Shown here one piece after another: positions 47,821 to 56,103 of a DNA stretch of 64,000 bases; position 1 is the first letter of the stretch; the number at the start of each line of letters is the position of its first letter. The DNA lies in NCBI RefSeq assembly GCF_000685035.1, contig NZ_BAYB01000022.1:1-64000 (forward strand), read 5' to 3'. The DNA comes from Paraburkholderia ferrariae NBRC 106233. Lineage in GTDB: Bacteria > Pseudomonadota > Gammaproteobacteria > Burkholderiales > Burkholderiaceae. Made by a program: the position numbers and the translations under genes. The notes under the pieces were generated by a model that was not told where the DNA came from, searched no databases, and saw only the letters and a list, made by a program, of their open reading frames with translations.

Positions 47821-49239
47821 GTGAGCCAGTCCGATACCGTCGCACGCCTCGAGCAAAGCACCATCCAGCCGATTCCCGATGCCGAACGTCATGGCCGCGC
47901 GAGCGACCTGTTTACGATCTGGTTCGGCTCGAACATCATGCTGCTCACCATCGTCACAGGCGCGCTGGCCGTGACGGTTTTCAAACAGCCCTTCTGGTGG
48001 GCCGTGCTCGCGATCGTGGTGGGCACGCTCGTGGGCGCCGTGTTCATGGCGCTGCACTCGGCGCAGGGGCCGCAACTGGGCGTGCCCCAGATGGTGCAGA
48101 CGCGCGGGCAGTTCGGCTCGCTCGGCTCGCTTCTCGTGGTGGGGCTCGTGGTGGTCATGTACCTCGGCTTCTTCGCCTCGAACCTGGTGCTCGGCGGTCA
48201 GTCGCTGCACAGCATCACAGCAGGCGTGAGCGTGAATGAAGGCGTGCTGGTCGTGGGCGTGCTGAGCCTCCTTGCCACGATCTTCGGCTACCGGCTGATC
48301 CACGCCTATACGCGGCTGATGACGTGGTGCTCGGGCGCCGTGCTGCTGCTCGCCTTCGTCTGGATCGTTGCGGTGCATGGTTTGCCTGCCGACTTCTTCA
48401 CGCGCAATGCGGCGAACGGCACGGGCTTTCTCGGCACCGTTTCGGTGGCAGCGCTGTGGCAGATCGCCTACGCCCCCTACGTGTCCGACTACTCGCGCTA
48501 CATGCCGCGCGAAACGGGCTCGCGCGTCGCGTTCTGGGCAAGCTACTGGGGCTGCTCGCTCGGCACGATCTTTCCGATGGTGCTGGGCGCGATGATCGGC
48601 CTGATGGTGGCCGACGGCGATGTGGTCAACGGACTCACCACGCTCACGCATGGCGTAAGCGGCCTGGTGGTGATCGTGCTCACGATCGGCATTGCGGCGA
48701 CCAACGCCATGAACCTCTATTGCGGCGCGCTTTCCTCGCTCACCATCGTGCAGACGCTCATGCCCTCGTGGTCCGGCCAGGCGCTCGCGCGCACCGTCGC
48801 CGCGCTGGTTCTGTTCTCGATCTCGCTCGCGATTGCGCTCTTCGGCCAGGCCAATTTCCTCGCCGAATACACGAACTTCATTTTGCTGCTGCTTTACGTG
48901 CTGGTGCCGTGGACGGCCGTGAATCTCATCGACTATTACCTTGTTTGCCACGGCGAATACCATGTCGAATCGTTCTTCCGCCAGGACGGCGGCATCTACG
49001 GACGCTTCAACGGCGTGGCCATCTTCGCCTACGTGTTCGGCATCGTCGTGCAACTGCCGTTCGTGGCCACGGACCTTTATACCGGCCCCGTTGCAAAGCG
49101 GCTCGACGGTGCGGATATTTCGTGGATCGTGGGGCTCGTGCTGACCTCGGTGGTTTATTACGTGGGCTGCAAGCGCTTTGTGCGCCCGGATTCTTCGGTG
49201 GCGCTGGCAAACGAGGCTGACGTGCCCGCCGGCATCTGA
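47821..49239 (+). CDS. NCS1 family permease (cytosine/purine type)
   Basis: A 472-aa, 12-helix inner-membrane transporter of the NCS1 family, symporters for nucleobases and related nitrogen compounds. The N-terminal RHGRASDLFTIWFGSNIMLL and the first repeat GAVFMALHSAQGPQLGVPQM are family signatures, as is APYVSDYSRYMP in helix 6 region. It starts at GTG with AGGAG at 47811-47815. It is followed by an aminotransferase, so the substrate is probably an amine; a paralogue lies at 56104. Confidence 0.9.
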   Translation: MSQSDTVARLEQSTIQPIPDAERHGRASDLFTIWFGSNIMLLTIVTGALAVTVFKQPFWWAVLAIVVGTLVGAVFMALHSAQGPQLGVPQMVQTRGQFGSLGSLLVVGLVVVMYLGFFASNLVLGGQSLHSITAGVSVNEGVLVVGVLSLLATIFGYRLIHAYTRLMTWCSGAVLLLAFVWIVAVHGLPADFFTRNAANGTGFLGTVSVAALWQIAYAPYVSDYSRYMPRETGSRVAFWASYWGCSLGTIFPMVLGAMIGLMVADGDVVNGLTTLTHGVSGLVVIVLTIGIAATNAMNLYCGALSSLTIVQTLMPSWSGQALARTVAALVLFSISLAIALFGQANFLAEYTNFILLLLYVLVPWTAVNLIDYYLVCHGEYHVESFFRQDGGIYGRFNGVAIFAYVFGIVVQLPFVATDLYTGPVAKRLDGADISWIVGLVLTSVVYYVGCKRFVRPDSSVALANEADVPAGI

Positions 49240-49296
49240 TCGAACACGACTGAAAACGGCTAAAGACTCAAAGCATCGAAACAGGAGACAACCGAC

Positions 49297-50685
49297 ATGA
49301 ATGCACCCGAATTCACGCGTCGCGCCACGCGCGACTGGCAACGCGGCGACGCGGCCCACCATCTGCACGCCTTCGTCGATCAGAAGGCGCTCAATGCCGA
49401 GGGGCCGCGTGTGATGGTGCGGGGCGAGGGCGTGTACCTGTGGGACAACGACGGCAACCGCTATATCGACGGCATGTCGGGCCTGTGGTGCACGAACGTG
49501 GGCTACGGGCGCCCGGAGCTGATCGAGGCCGCCACGCGCCAGATGAGCACGCTGTCCTACTACAACATGTTTTTTCACACCACGCATCCGGCCGTGATCG
49601 AACTCTCCGAGCGGCTTTTCTCGCTGCTCGGCGACCGCTTCAGCCATGTGGTGTACACCAATTCGGGCTCCGAATCGAACGAGGTGCTGATTCGCACGGT
49701 GCGGCGCTTCTGGGACGTGATGGGGCAGCCGCAGAAAAAAGTGATGATCGGGCGCGTGAACGGCTATCACGGTTCGACGGTGGGCAGCGCGTCCCTCGGC
49801 GGCATGGCCTTCATGCACGAAATGGGCGATCTGCCGATTCCGAACGTTGCGCACGTGGACGAACCCTACTGGTACGCAAACGGCGGCGACCTTGCCCCGG
49901 AGGCGTTCGGCCTGCAGGCTGCCCGCTCGCTCGAACGCAAGATTCTCAAGCTCGGGCCGGAGCATGTGGCGGCGTTCGTTGCCGAACCGTTTCAGGGCGC
50001 GGGCGGCATGATTTTTCCGCCGGAGGGCTACTGGAAGGAGATCGAGCGCATTTGCCGCCAATACGATGTTCTGCTCTGCGCCGATGAAGTGATCGGCGGC
50101 TTCGGGCGTACCGGCGAGTGGTTCGCGCATCGGCACTTCGGATTCGAGCCCGATCTGGTGTCGATTGCCAAGGGCCTCACGTCGGGCTACGTGCCGATGG
50201 GCGGTCTCGTGATGAGCCGCCGCGTGGGCGAGGCCCTTGTCGAACGCGGCGGCGTCTACGCGCACGGACTCACGTACTCGGGGCATCCGGTGGCGGCCGC
50301 CGTGGCGCTGGCGAATCTCGACGTGCTCGAACGCGAGCAACTCGTCGCGCGCACGAAGAACGATACGGGCCCTTACCTGCAAAAGGCGTTGCGTGCGGCG
50401 TTCGAAGATCACCCGTTGATCGGCGAAATCCAGGGCGTGGGCGCGGTGGGGGCGATCCAGTTCGCGAAGGACAAGGCCACGCGCGAGCGCTTTGCCAACG
50501 AGGCGGACCTGACCTGGCACAGCCGCACCGAAGGCTTCGAGCGCGGGGCCATCGTGCGCTCGACTAACGGGCGCCTGATCGTCGCCCCGCCGCTCGTGAT
50601 CGATCACGAGCAGATCGACGAGTTGATCGGCAAGATGCGCGATGCCGTGGACGCCACCTGGCGCCATCTGCAAAGCGCCAGCTAA
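49297..50685 (+). CDS. Class III PLP aminotransferase, putrescine/omega-amino acid type
   Basis: A 462-aa omega-transaminase that moves a terminal amino group to pyruvate or another keto acid. The family segments are GNRYIDGMSGLWCTNVGYGR, VVYTNSGSESNEVLIRTVRR, RVNGYHGSTVGSASLGG, and the PLP site LLCADEVIGGFGRTG with the Schiff-base lysine in VSIAKGLTSGYVPMGG. It resembles SpuC putrescine:pyruvate aminotransferases and beta-alanine transaminases. The start is 57 bp after the permease; the two are one operon. Confidence 0.92.
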   Translation: MNAPEFTRRATRDWQRGDAAHHLHAFVDQKALNAEGPRVMVRGEGVYLWDNDGNRYIDGMSGLWCTNVGYGRPELIEAATRQMSTLSYYNMFFHTTHPAVIELSERLFSLLGDRFSHVVYTNSGSESNEVLIRTVRRFWDVMGQPQKKVMIGRVNGYHGSTVGSASLGGMAFMHEMGDLPIPNVAHVDEPYWYANGGDLAPEAFGLQAARSLERKILKLGPEHVAAFVAEPFQGAGGMIFPPEGYWKEIERICRQYDVLLCADEVIGGFGRTGEWFAHRHFGFEPDLVSIAKGLTSGYVPMGGLVMSRRVGEALVERGGVYAHGLTYSGHPVAAAVALANLDVLEREQLVARTKNDTGPYLQKALRAAFEDHPLIGEIQGVGAVGAIQFAKDKATRERFANEADLTWHSRTEGFERGAIVRSTNGRLIVAPPLVIDHEQIDELIGKMRDAVDATWRHLQSAS

Positions 50686-50715
50686 CAAGCACGATCTTGA
50701 TGGGCTTCGCGCGCC

Positions 50716-51639
50716 TTACCGGGCCCAGGCGCGCGAGATTTCCTCGCAGCAGAAGCTGGAGAAGTCGCGAACCAGCTGACGCGGGTGCGAGCGCGTAGAG
50801 AGCGCCACACCCAGCACCACGGGCTTCACCTTCTCCTTGATCGGCATGCTGGCGAAGCGGCCGCCGTCCACGGTCTGGGCGCTGCGCAGCGGGAAGTTAT
50901 GGATGCTGTAGCCGAGCCCGTTCGCCACCATGCCGCGTACGACTTCGGGCTGCGACGAGCGGAACACGGGCACGGGGCGGCTGCCGTAACGGTCGAACAG
51001 CGAGGCGAAATATTCCTTGCTGTGTGCGAGATCGAGGAGCACGTAGGGCTCGTCGAGCAGGTCTTTCAGGCTCACGTGCTCGCCGCCCGCGAGGCGATGC
51101 TTCGCGGGCAGCAGCACGTAGGGCGGAAATTCGACGATCGGCGTGAAGTCGATGGCTTCGGTCAGGTCGATGTCGTAGGTGAGCGCCACGTCGAGCGTGC
51201 CGTCGCGCAGGCCGACGAAGAGCGATTCCTGATCGCCCTCGCTCGTGCGGAACTCCACGCCGCTGCGCTCGCGCAGAAAACGGCCCATGAGGGACGGCAG
51301 CAGGGGCGGCGCCACCGAGGTCAGGCAGCCCAGCGAGATCGTGCCGGCAATGCCGGTATCGAAGTGCCGCGCGGCTGTCTGCAGTTCTTCGGCGCTCTTG
51401 AGCAGGTCGCGCGCGCGGCCCAGCAGATCGCGGCCCGCTTCGGTGAGCGAAAGTCCATGCGCGTGATGGCGAATGAAGAGCTGCAGCCCGAAGGCGCTTT
51501 CCAGTTCCGACAAGGCCGACGAAATCGACGGCTGCGAGACGTGCAGGCGCTTGGCCGCCGCCGTGAAGGAGAGCGCCTCCGCCGTGGCGACGAAATATTT
51601 GAGCTGGCGCAGCGAGTAGTGAAGGGGCGTGAGTTCCAT
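50716..51639 (-). CDS. LysR family transcriptional regulator
   Basis: A 307-aa LysR protein with HTH in LRQLKYFVATAEALSFTAAA and RLHVSQPSISSALSELE, and an effector domain starting near residue 90 (GTISLGCLTSVAPPLLPSLM). It belongs to the OxyR/CynR-like length class. I chose the ATG at 51639 (family start ELTPLHYSLRQL). It lies between the permease-aminotransferase operon and the DUF1028-ALDH-RidA block and is divergent from the latter, so it is the likely regulator of both. A shared motif precedes DUF1028 and ridA. Confidence 0.92.
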   Translation of the reverse strand: MELTPLHYSLRQLKYFVATAEALSFTAAAKRLHVSQPSISSALSELESAFGLQLFIRHHAHGLSLTEAGRDLLGRARDLLKSAEELQTAARHFDTGIAGTISLGCLTSVAPPLLPSLMGRFLRERSGVEFRTSEGDQESLFVGLRDGTLDVALTYDIDLTEAIDFTPIVEFPPYVLLPAKHRLAGGEHVSLKDLLDEPYVLLDLAHSKEYFASLFDRYGSRPVPVFRSSQPEVVRGMVANGLGYSIHNFPLRSAQTVDGGRFASMPIKEKVKPVVLGVALSTRSHPRQLVRDFSSFCCEEISRAWAR

Positions 51640-51716
51640 GGCGCAACCGGGAAGACGCCGCCTGCCGGGAGCGGCGGCCGCGGTGGGCATAGTCTAAAGC
51701 TTTTCTGATCATAGAC

Positions 51717-51734
51717 AAACAATGTTTTTCGAAT
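51717..51734. promoter_or_regulatory. Shared regulator motif, copy 1
   Basis: AAACAATGTTTTTCGAAT in the LysR/DUF1028 divergent region. It matches 54221-54238 in 15 of 18 positions and is AT-rich against the local background. Likely a site for the LysR protein encoded next to it. Confidence 0.5.
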
Positions 51735-51822
51735 GAATTCTGGTTCGATAGATTCGAGCCAGGTTGCGCGCCCGCCATGTGTTGCCGGACGCGCCAGTGC
51801 CGTTATCGAAAAGGAGTCGAAC

Positions 51823-51906
51823 ATGGACCGAACCGTTGCGCGGCTGCGCCTCGCGCCCTGCATGCCGCCGGTTTCCCGCAAACCCCGTCCTGGAGCGCAC
51901 GCATGA
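51823..51906 (+). CDS. Upstream 27-aa ORF coupled to the DUF1028 gene
   Basis: A short frame with a strong ribosome site (AAGGAG at 51811-51816, six bases before the ATG) encodes MDRTVARLRLAPCMPPVSRK and then PRPGAHA. Its stop overlaps the DUF1028 start codon (ATGA), whereas DUF1028 has no ribosome site of its own. It probably serves as a translational leader; a function of the peptide is unproven. Confidence 0.55.
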   Translation: MDRTVARLRLAPCMPPVSRKPRPGAHA

Positions 51907-52574
51907 CATTCTCGATTGCAGGACGCTGCGCGCGAACGGGTGCGGTGGGCGGCATCGTCACCAGTTCGAGCATCGCGGTGCCGAGCCGCTGCCTGTGGGC
52001 GAGCCGCGACGGGGTGGTGCTGAGTCAGAACGTGACCGATCCGCGTCTGGGCCAGATCGGTCTGGCCGAGCTGGCGGCGGGGTATGGCGCGCAAGCCGTG
52101 CTCGATCGCATCGCGCAGGCGCGTGCGCACGCGCAATGGCGCCAGCTTGCCGTGCTCGACGCGGCCGGATTTTCCGCGTGGCGCACCGGCGAGCGCGGGC
52201 TGGGCGTGCATGCCGGCGCGAGCGGCACGGACTGCGTGGCGGTGGGGAACCTGCTCGCCAATGAGGGCGTGCCTGCGGCAATGGTCGAGGCGTTCGCCGG
52301 GCACGCTACGCGGACGCTGCCCGAGCGCTTGCTGCGCGCGCTGGAAGCCGGGCTTGCGGCAGGCGGCGAAGCCGGGCCCGTGCATTCGGCGGGCTTGTGC
52401 GTCTTCGACGGCGCAAGCTGGCCCGTGGCCGAACTGCGCGTGGACTGGAGCGATACGCCCATTGCGGACCTGCGCGCCCTGTGGGCGCGTTACGAGCCGC
52501 AGATGAACGATTACGTATTGCGTGCCACCGATCCCACGCGTGCGCCCTCATACGGCGTACCGGGCGATCAGTGA
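51903..52574 (+). CDS. DUF1028 family protein (Ntn-hydrolase-like)
   Basis: A 223-aa DUF1028 protein. The N-terminal MTFSIAGRCARTGAVGGIVT is the family signature, with Thr2/Ser4 in the place of an Ntn nucleophile. It carries SQNVTDPRLGQIGLAELAAG and GVHAGASGTDCVAVGNLLAN, the conserved core. The activity is unknown; the family often occurs next to RidA and amidase-type genes. It is coupled to a 27-aa upstream ORF and followed by the aldehyde dehydrogenase gene 64 bp on. Confidence 0.88.
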   Translation: MTFSIAGRCARTGAVGGIVTSSSIAVPSRCLWASRDGVVLSQNVTDPRLGQIGLAELAAGYGAQAVLDRIAQARAHAQWRQLAVLDAAGFSAWRTGERGLGVHAGASGTDCVAVGNLLANEGVPAAMVEAFAGHATRTLPERLLRALEAGLAAGGEAGPVHSAGLCVFDGASWPVAELRVDWSDTPIADLRALWARYEPQMNDYVLRATDPTRAPSYGVPGDQ

Positions 52575-52638
52575 GGGTGGCGGGCGCAACGCCGGGCTAA
52601 CGGCGCGATTCGACTAACTGAAAACTAAGGGAGCGGAC

Positions 52639-54144
52639 TTGGAGACATCAACCGGGCAGCAGCCGGATTACCCGCAATGGCGCGAACTTGCCGCGCGGGT
52701 CGAGCCGCGCACGCAAGCCTTCATCGGCGGCCGTTTCGTGCCCGCGCGCAGCGGCAAAACGTTCGCGGCGATCAATCCCGCCACCGAGGCGTTGCTGGCC
52801 GAAGTTTCGGCCTGTGACGCGGAGGACGTCGATCTTGCCGTGCAGGCCGCGCGGGCCGCATTCGAAGCGGGGCACTGGTCGCGCCGCTCGCCCGGCGAGC
52901 GCAAGAAAGTGCTGCAACGCCTGGGCGATCTGATCGCCGCACACCGCGAGGAATTCGCGTTGCTCGATTCGCTGAACATGGGCAAGCGCGTGGCGGATGC
53001 GTGGCAGTTCGACGTGCCCGCATCGGCCGAATTGTTCGCCTGGTACGGCGAAGCCATCGACAAGATCAACGGCGAGCTGCCGCCCACCGAACCGGGCAAT
53101 CTCGCGCTCGTTTCGCGCGAGCCGCTGGGCGTGGTCGGTGCAGTCGTGCCGTGGAATTTCCCGCTCGACATGGTGGCGTGGAAAGTGGCGCCCGCGCTGG
53201 CCGCGGGCAACAGCGTGGTGCTCAAGCCCGCGGAGCAGTCGCCGCTCTCGGCGCTGCGCCTCGCGGAACTCGCGCGCGAGGCTGGCCTGCCCGACGGCGT
53301 GCTCAACGTGGTGCCGGGGTTGGGAGAAACGGCTGGCGCGGCGCTGGGCCTGCATCCCGACGTGGACGTGCTGGCGTTCACGGGATCGGCCGCCATCGGC
53401 AAGCGCTTCATGGAATATGCGGCGCGTTCCAACATGAAGCAGGTCTGGCTCGAATGCGGCGGCAAGAGCCCGAACCTCGTGTTCGACGACGCCGACGATC
53501 TCGACCTCGCCGCACAGAAAGCCTGCTTCGGCATTTTCTTCAACCAGGGCGAGGTGTGCTCCGCAAACTCGCGCCTGCTCGTGCAGCGCTCGATACACGA
53601 TGCGTTCGTGGAAAAGCTCGTGGAGCATGCGCGTGCCTGGTATCCCGGCGATCCGCTCGATCCGGCGAGCGGCATGGGGGCGATCGTCGATCGCACGCAG
53701 TTCGAGCGCATAGCGGCGAGCATTACGCGCGGGCGGCGCGAGGCGTCGCTGGCGTGCGGCGGCAGCGACGTGCAGGTGAACGGCAAGGGATGGTTCATCG
53801 AGCCGACCGTGTTCGTGGGCGTGGCGCCCACGGCCGAACTGGCGCGCGAGGAGATTTTCGGCCCGGTGCTTTCGGTGTTGCCCTTCGACACGGAGGAGGA
53901 AGCCGTGCGGATGGCGAACGATTCGATCTACGGCCTCGCGGCCTCGGTCTGGAGCGGGCGGCTTTCTCGAGCGCATCGCGTAGCGGCGAGTCTGCGCGCG
54001 GGCACCGTTTCGGTGAATACCGTGGACGCGCTCAGCATGCAGACGCCGTTTGGCGGCTTCCGCCAGTCGGGCTTCGGGCGCGATCTGTCGCTGCATGCGC
54101 TCGACAAGTTTACGGGCCTCAAGACCACCTGGATCAAGTACTGA
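52639..54144 (+). CDS. NAD(P)-dependent aldehyde dehydrogenase, PuuC-like
   Basis: A 501-aa ALDH that oxidises an aldehyde to a carboxylic acid. The cofactor motif is FTGSAAIGKRFMEYA; the catalytic Glu is in WLECGGKSPNLVF and the catalytic Cys in FFNQGEVCSANSRLLVQ, near residue 303. It is close to PuuC/gamma-glutamyl-gamma-aminobutyraldehyde dehydrogenases, which act in polyamine catabolism. It starts at TTG with GGGAG upstream. It could oxidise the product of the upstream aminotransferase. Confidence 0.92.
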   Translation: METSTGQQPDYPQWRELAARVEPRTQAFIGGRFVPARSGKTFAAINPATEALLAEVSACDAEDVDLAVQAARAAFEAGHWSRRSPGERKKVLQRLGDLIAAHREEFALLDSLNMGKRVADAWQFDVPASAELFAWYGEAIDKINGELPPTEPGNLALVSREPLGVVGAVVPWNFPLDMVAWKVAPALAAGNSVVLKPAEQSPLSALRLAELAREAGLPDGVLNVVPGLGETAGAALGLHPDVDVLAFTGSAAIGKRFMEYAARSNMKQVWLECGGKSPNLVFDDADDLDLAAQKACFGIFFNQGEVCSANSRLLVQRSIHDAFVEKLVEHARAWYPGDPLDPASGMGAIVDRTQFERIAASITRGRREASLACGGSDVQVNGKGWFIEPTVFVGVAPTAELAREEIFGPVLSVLPFDTEEEAVRMANDSIYGLAASVWSGRLSRAHRVAASLRAGTVSVNTVDALSMQTPFGGFRQSGFGRDLSLHALDKFTGLKTTWIKY

Positions 54145-54220
54145 CGCGTGGCGGCGACCTGCCGCCATGCGTCGTGCCTTGCGGTCTTTTGCATAGAAAA
54201 AAACTGTGCATTGGATATGA

Positions 54221-54238
54221 AAACGATGTTTCTCAAAT
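54221..54238. promoter_or_regulatory. Shared regulator motif, copy 2
   Basis: AAACGATGTTTCTCAAAT, about 90 bp before ridA, in the 181 bp between the ALDH gene and ridA. It matches the copy at 51717. This suggests a second promoter for ridA and the genes after it. Confidence 0.5.
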
Positions 54239-54325
54239 AATTCGAGCGCGGGTACATTGAGGTCAACGGTGCGCGACAGACCGCATCGCACGTCTTTCAA
54301 CAGACATCGAATGTCAGAGGAAAAC

Positions 54326-54751
54326 ATGAGCCACAAGCGTATCCGCAAGTTCAACACCCGCGAGACCTACCCCGAGCAGAAGCTCGACAACGATCTGTGC
54401 CAGGCCGTGGTCGCCAACGACACGGTCTATGTCCGCGGCCAGATCGGCCAGGACCTGGGCACGCGCGAATCGGTGGGGATCGGCGACGTGGCCGCACAGG
54501 CCGAAAAGGCCATGGCCAATGTTGCGATGCTGCTGGAAGAGTCGGGCAGCCGCCTCGAAGACATCTGCAAGATCACGATCTTTCTCGTGGACGTGCGTTA
54601 TCGCGAGGCCGTGTACAACGTGGTGGGACACTGGCTCAAGGGCGTGTTTCCGGTTTCCACCGGCCTTGTGGTTTCCGCGCTCGCACGCCCCGAATGGCTG
54701 GTCGAGATCGACGTGATCGCGGTCATTCCGCGCGATCGTCAGCAAAACTAA
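54326..54751 (+). CDS. RidA (YjgF/YER057c/UK114) family protein
   Basis: A 141-aa Rid-family protein, a trimeric enamine/imine deaminase or a relative. It carries TVYVRGQIGQDLGTRESVGI, then the conserved helix AAQAEKAMANVAMLLEESGS and strand ICKITIFLVDVRYREAVYNV; the catalytic Arg of canonical RidA is expected near position 105, where the sequence around it (GVFPVSTGLVVSALARPEWL) carries no Arg at the usual place, so this is probably a Rid2-7-type subfamily. The ATG at 54326 has AGAGGA upstream; one at 54311 is possible. Confidence 0.88.
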   Translation: MSHKRIRKFNTRETYPEQKLDNDLCQAVVANDTVYVRGQIGQDLGTRESVGIGDVAAQAEKAMANVAMLLEESGSRLEDICKITIFLVDVRYREAVYNVVGHWLKGVFPVSTGLVVSALARPEWLVEIDVIAVIPRDRQQN

Positions 54752-54788
54752 TCGTAAGCGGGCCGCCGCAATCCGCTGGAGAAGCACG

Positions 54789-55982
54789 ATGTCCTCAAGC
54801 CGTATCGAAACGACGCTCTCGCTGCTGCAAACCCTCGTCGAATTCGACACCCGCAGCGCCCGCTCGAATCTCGACCTGATCGCGTTCGTGCGCGACTATC
54901 TGGCCGGCTTCGGCGTCGAGGTCTCGCTCAACTACAGCGCGGCGCGGGACAAGGCCAATCTCTACGCCACGATCGGCCCGAAGGATCGCGGGGGATTGTG
55001 CCTCTCCGGCCATACCGACGTGGTGCCCGCGGACGGCCAGCCGTGGACGGTGCCGCCCTTCGCGCTCACGCGCGAGGCCGGCCGCGTTCTGGGCCGCGGT
55101 ACGGCAGACATGAAAGGCTATCTTGCCTGCGTGCTCGCGAGCGTGCCGCATTTCGTCGAACATTGCCGGATTCTGCCGATACACCTGGCCTTCAGCTACG
55201 ACGAGGAAGTGGGTTGCCGCGGCGTGCGCGGGCTGCTCGACGAGCTGGCGCGCGCACCGGTCAAGCCGCTCGCGTGCATGATCGGCGAACCCACCAGCAT
55301 GCAGGTGGCCATCGCGCACAAGGGCAAGCGCGCGTATCGCTGCTGCTTCAAGGGCCTCGCCGGGCATTCGGCGCTGACGCATCTCGGCGTGAACGCCGTG
55401 GACTTCGCCGCGGAGTTCGCGGTATGGCTGCGCCGCGCGAGCCGCAATCTGCGCGAGCACGGACACCAGGACGCGCGCTTCGAGCCGCCTTATTCGACGG
55501 TGCACACGGGCAAGCTCAATGGCGGCATTGCGCTCAACGTGATTCCCGACCGCGCGGAGCTCGAATTCGAATTGCGCAACCTGCCGGGCGACCCCGTGGA
55601 CGACGTCGTGCGCGCGGCGCAACGCTATACCGAACACGAACTGGCCGGCGAGATGCAGGCGGTCAGCAAGGATACCGGCGTGCAATGGCAGGAGCTCGTG
55701 GATTATCCCGCGCTCGCGGCCGATCCCGCCGCCGGCTGGCTCACCGAACTGGCCTGCGAGATGACCGGCGATACCACGCTGCGTACGCTGTCGTTCGGCA
55801 CCGAAGGCGGACTGTTTCAGGGCATTGGCATTCCGACCGTGGTGTGCGGCCCAGGCTCGATCGAGCAGGGTCACAAGGCGGACGAATACGTGGAGATCGC
55901 GCAACTCGAACGCTGCCTGAGCTTCCTCGAAAAACTTGCGGTGCAGTGGCCCGCCCGCGTGCCGGAACTGGCCCGCGTTTGA
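54789..55982 (+). CDS. M20 family deacylase, acetylornithine deacetylase-like
   Basis: A 397-aa zinc peptidase-family deacylase close to ArgE. The metal site is GGLCLSGHTDVVPADGQPW, then GRGTADMKGYLACVL, SYDEEVGCRGVRGLL (Asp-Met-Lys and Glu-Glu pairs), and IGEPTSMQVAIAHKGKRAY; the last His is in GPGSIEQGHKADEYVEI. Since it is embedded in a degradation cluster rather than an arginine operon, it probably removes an acyl group from an amine substrate. It starts 37 bp after ridA. Confidence 0.9.
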   Translation: MSSSRIETTLSLLQTLVEFDTRSARSNLDLIAFVRDYLAGFGVEVSLNYSAARDKANLYATIGPKDRGGLCLSGHTDVVPADGQPWTVPPFALTREAGRVLGRGTADMKGYLACVLASVPHFVEHCRILPIHLAFSYDEEVGCRGVRGLLDELARAPVKPLACMIGEPTSMQVAIAHKGKRAYRCCFKGLAGHSALTHLGVNAVDFAAEFAVWLRRASRNLREHGHQDARFEPPYSTVHTGKLNGGIALNVIPDRAELEFELRNLPGDPVDDVVRAAQRYTEHELAGEMQAVSKDTGVQWQELVDYPALAADPAAGWLTELACEMTGDTTLRTLSFGTEGGLFQGIGIPTVVCGPGSIEQGHKADEYVEIAQLERCLSFLEKLAVQWPARVPELARV

Positions 55983-56103
55983 ACCGCGTTTGAACCGCGC
56001 CTCTGCGCCTGAGCGCAAGCCACCCCTACAACAGGCGCCGCCCACGAGCGCGCGCCCAACCCGAGACCTGGCGCGCCCGCGCGCCGCATTGGAGAGAGAC
56101 GTC

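Noticed and set aside
47809..50688. 959-codon minus-strand frame opposite the permease and aminotransferase
   Set aside because: Extremely Arg/His-rich and without domain similarity; the plus-strand genes are clear.
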